Assembly (NCBI GenBank): GCA_964035575.1
Contig: OZ037926.1
Span: 248,001-312,000 of the forward strand
From: Rhynchopus sp. YZ270_cl-10
Lineage: Eukaryota; Euglenozoa; Diplonemea; Diplonemida; Diplonemidae
Direction: 5' to 3'
DNA length: 64,000 bases
The position numbers and the translations under genes were made by a program. Below, one piece after another: positions 61,779-64,000 of this stretch (its first letter is position 1; every line of letters starts with the position of its first letter). Below the pieces are notes generated by a model. That model saw only the letters and a list, made by a program, of their open reading frames with translations, searched no databases and was not told the DNA's origin.

Positions 61779-64000
61779 TCACATCCGGTCTGCATACAAC
61801 TGGGCAACCTGCGACGGAGACAGTGCAGCACGGTACACCCGCATCTCGTCCATGTGCCCCACAAACTTGTTGTACTTCCCAAGCCAGGCAACACCCCCAA
61901 AGCGCGTGTAGTAGCCCTCCTCGAACAGCCCCACCACACCTGCGATACTTGCTGTTGCCACTGCCACCCCGTCCATGTAGTTCGTTGCAGTGTCCGTCGC
62001 ACGCGACACCACAGCAGCCACGTGGTGCCACTCGCCGTCGTCAATCGGGTGTGCAGTGTTGCCCTCAACCGTCACCTTCGCCCCGTCGCGTGCGTACACA
62101 ACAGTCTTGAACGACTTCCCAGTCCCTGCCGTCAGGACCGTGAGCCCAGGCGAGGTCGGGCGCCCTGCATTGGAGAAGATGGGCATGTTCCCGACGTCCC
62201 CTCCTGCAGCAATCTTGACCCACGTGCTCACGGTGACGTCGTCCTCGCGCAGCAGCAGGAAGGCCGGCATCGGGGACATCTGCACCTTCATGTGGCCGTC
62301 GTTCCACGCACCCTTCCTGCCCGACAGCTCTGCACAGTTCCCAGACACACCGCCAGGCACACCCACAGACACACCTGTGGGGTCCAGGTACGCCTGCACG
62401 TGCTTCGTGCTGTCGTGCACAACAGAGACCGATGCCGACGGCGACACAGGCACACCTGCAGACTCAAACGCGTAGTGCAGGATGAGGTGCTCTGCAGCCG
62501 CGTCCTGTGTCTCGACCCACACCTCCACCTCAGCAGCGGCCCCCGCCACCCCGTTCTGCACAATTGTGTACGAGAACGTGTCGCGCCCAACAAACGCAGC
62601 CGCCGGTGTGTACACAAAGCCCCCGCTGGCACCAAGGCGCAGTGTCCCGTGTGCCGGGGCCGCAGTCACAGCAGCCTGCGCACCCTGTGCCACCACGCCA
62701 CGGTCGTTTGCAAGCACACCCTCCGCAGCACCCACCTGCAGCACCGCACCCAACACAGCCACGTACACGTCTGGGAACGCCCCCGCCGCAGACACACCCA
62801 GAAGGGGCAGCATCGCACGCCCCGCACGCTCCCCGATCGCGACCATCGACCCCCCGTCGTAGTGGTAGTAGTGGTACAGGTCGTCCGAGGGAACCCAGTC
62901 CGCGTGTGCGTCCGCCGTCGCCACTCCCGCCTGCGCACGGCGGATCACGTCCCCACGCACCCCCTGGTTGTCGTTCCCCTGCACCACCACCACAGGGAGG
63001 GACGGTACACCCACCTCCGCACGCACAGCAGCAATCAGCTTTGTGAGTGCAGCCTCGTAGCCGTTCGCGTCTGCGTCCGAGAAGGCGTCGTTGTAGCCCT
63101 GCGACCACACAAACCCAGACACAACGTGGTCCGCAGGCAACGTCGCACGGAACGCCGCAAACCCGGCCACCATCTGCGCGTACAGGTTGTCTGCGTCTCC
63201 TGTCGGCGACCAGTGGTCTGCCCGTGCAATCTGTGTGCCACCCTTCGACGCCTTGAACAGGTACACGTCCTCCGACAGTGCGTCTCCCAGCACGTGTCCG
63301 AAGCCCAGCTCCGGTCCGAATGACGAACCGTAGAAAGGCCCAAGCCCGCCTGTCCCACGTGAGCGCTCAATGATCGACTTCGCGAACACGTCACTGCGTG
63401 TCTCAAGCAGCTCCGTGCGCAGGGACAGGTAGTTCTTCAGGTCTGCCGTGCTCCCGTGTCCAACCATGTTCGACTGGCCTGCCATCAAGAACACGCGTGG
63501 TGGGCTTCTTGTTGGTGGTGTGGATGGAGCTGGCGGTGTGGACGGTGCCGGCGGTGCAGGTGTGCGGGGGGTCTCGGTTGCTGGGGGCTGTGTTGGTGGT
63601 GCAGACGTGCGAGGAGAGTTGGTGCGTGGTGCTGATGTGCGGGGAGGCTCAGTCCGTGGTGCCTCTGTATCAGGTGCCGATGTCGATGGCACTTCCGTCA
63701 CCGGAGCACCTCCCAGACACGGCGCACGTGCCTCCTGTGGCGTCATCACGTGGTCCGCAAAGCTCACGTGGTCGACGTAGAACTCGCCAAAACGCGACAT
63801 CTTTGTGCCCCCCAAGTGGTACTCCCCAATCGCCATCCCGCCGTACCTCGAACTCTGCTGCAGGTCCATCGTCGCACTCTTCGACAGCACAAGCTCGCCG
63901 TCAACCCACAGCCGCAGCATCGTCTCTGCAGCTGTGTACGTCAACACAACCTGGTGCCACACACCCACCACAACCTTTCCACTGCTCCTCACCCGAATGA
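61779..64000 (-). CDS. Multidomain LamG / SGNH carbohydrate esterase / cadherin-like / LamG protein (C-terminal part)
   Basis: The frame is open to the right window edge, so the 5' end is missing; the visible part is about 737 residues. Order: end of a LamG-like domain, a Pro/Thr/Ser linker (TEPPRTSAPRTNSPRTSAPP), an SGNH-fold sialate O-acetylesterase-type domain with block I VFLMAGQSNMVGHG, block II SKGGTQI, block III VWSQGYNDA and a DDLYHYYHYD region for the Asp/His pair. A cadherin-like VCBS/Big segment (GVLANDRGV...GTLRLGASGGFVYTP...DTFSYTI) follows, then a complete LamG jelly-roll (DGEWHHVAAVV, GHMDEMRVYRAALS). Such proteins deacetylate polysaccharides outside the cell. The domain mix is typical of bacterial secreted enzymes, so bacterial origin is a reasonable inference. 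No intron is seen in this part. Confidence 0.85.
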   Translation of the reverse strand, partial: IRVRSSGKVVVGVWHQVVLTYTAAETMLRLWVDGELVLSKSATMDLQQSSRYGGMAIGEYHLGGTKMSRFGEFYVDHVSFADHVMTPQEARAPCLGGAPVTEVPSTSAPDTEAPRTEPPRTSAPRTNSPRTSAPPTQPPATETPRTPAPPAPSTPPAPSTPPTRSPPRVFLMAGQSNMVGHGSTADLKNYLSLRTELLETRSDVFAKSIIERSRGTGGLGPFYGSSFGPELGFGHVLGDALSEDVYLFKASKGGTQIARADHWSPTGDADNLYAQMVAGFAAFRATLPADHVVSGFVWSQGYNDAFSDADANGYEAALTKLIAAVRAEVGVPSLPVVVVQGNDNQGVRGDVIRRAQAGVATADAHADWVPSDDLYHYYHYDGGSMVAIGERAGRAMLPLLGVSAAGAFPDVYVAVLGAVLQVGAAEGVLANDRGVVAQGAQAAVTAAPAHGTLRLGASGGFVYTPAAAFVGRDTFSYTIVQNGVAGAAAEVEVWVETQDAAAEHLILHYAFESAGVPVSPSASVSVVHDSTKHVQAYLDPTGVSVGVPGGVSGNCAELSGRKGAWNDGHMKVQMSPMPAFLLLREDDVTVSTWVKIAAGGDVGNMPIFSNAGRPTSPGLTVLTAGTGKSFKTVVYARDGAKVTVEGNTAHPIDDGEWHHVAAVVSRATDTATNYMDGVAVATASIAGVVGLFEEGYYTRFGGVAWLGKYNKFVGHMDEMRVYRAALSPSQVAQLYADRM

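Noticed and set aside
61854-63323. 489-residue plus-strand frame opposite the esterase gene
   Set aside because: His/Arg/Cys-rich antisense composition; the minus-strand frame carries clear SGNH and LamG motifs.
1-64000. Retroelements or virus-like elements
   Set aside because: I looked for reverse-transcriptase, integrase, capsid or viral polymerase motifs and for long terminal direct repeats and saw none; every element with readable ends is a DNA transposon by structure.

Overview
This window is nuclear DNA of a unicellular eukaryote, a protist that I cannot place further. Long reading frames are interrupted by short spliceosomal introns (39 to 149 bp outside the transposon-filled ones) with GTATG-type donors and AG acceptors. 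Gene-free stretches are rich in A/T homopolymers, tRNA-like short repeats and DNA transposons. The protein families are eukaryotic: leishmanolysin-like (M8) surface protein, class III cyclase domains, penta-EF-hand, Trf4-type poly(A) polymerase, PB1/UBA protein and MULE transposase.

Layout. 1-7.7 kb has no gene: clusters of tRNA-like repeats, a 3.07 kb inverted-repeat element (3241-6312) and a diverged tandem repeat. 7.7-9.5 kb encodes a polytopic membrane protein (minus). 11.0-20.6 kb is one five-exon gene for a secreted protein of about 3083 residues whose leishmanolysin domain has lost its zinc-binding residues. 20.6-24.7 kb is repeat-rich and holds two small intron-containing genes of unknown function. 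24.7-26.2 kb is a Trf4-type poly(A) polymerase. 26.36-28.53 kb is a 2.2 kb Mutator-like non-autonomous element with a clean 9-bp target duplication. 28.7-35.2 kb is a two-exon gene with six tandem cyclase homology domains. 36.0-45.1 kb holds three tandem ABC-transporter genes with nearly identical nucleotide-binding domains and diverged N-terminal halves.

45.8-57.5 kb is a single four-exon penta-EF-hand gene (minus) whose introns are packed with transposons. Intron 1 holds two hAT-like elements lying side by side and sharing one 8-bp target duplication. Intron 2 holds a MULE with an apparently intact spliced transposase gene. That MULE has itself been hit in both terminal repeats, by a 707-bp MITE on the left and a 5.03-kb element on the right. 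The 5.03-kb element carries degenerate pieces of a PP5-like phosphatase and a protein kinase, separated by repeated modules of short DNA hairpins that end in an exact 88-bp tandem array. Removing all insertions would return introns 1 and 2 to about 69 and 252 bp.

58.6-60.2 kb encodes a PB1...UBA protein with p62/NBR1-like architecture. 61.8-64.0 kb is the 3' part of a LamG / SGNH esterase / cadherin-like / LamG protein of bacterial-looking design, cut by the window end. All host genes seen are on the minus strand; the MULE transposase and the captured gene pieces are on the plus strand.
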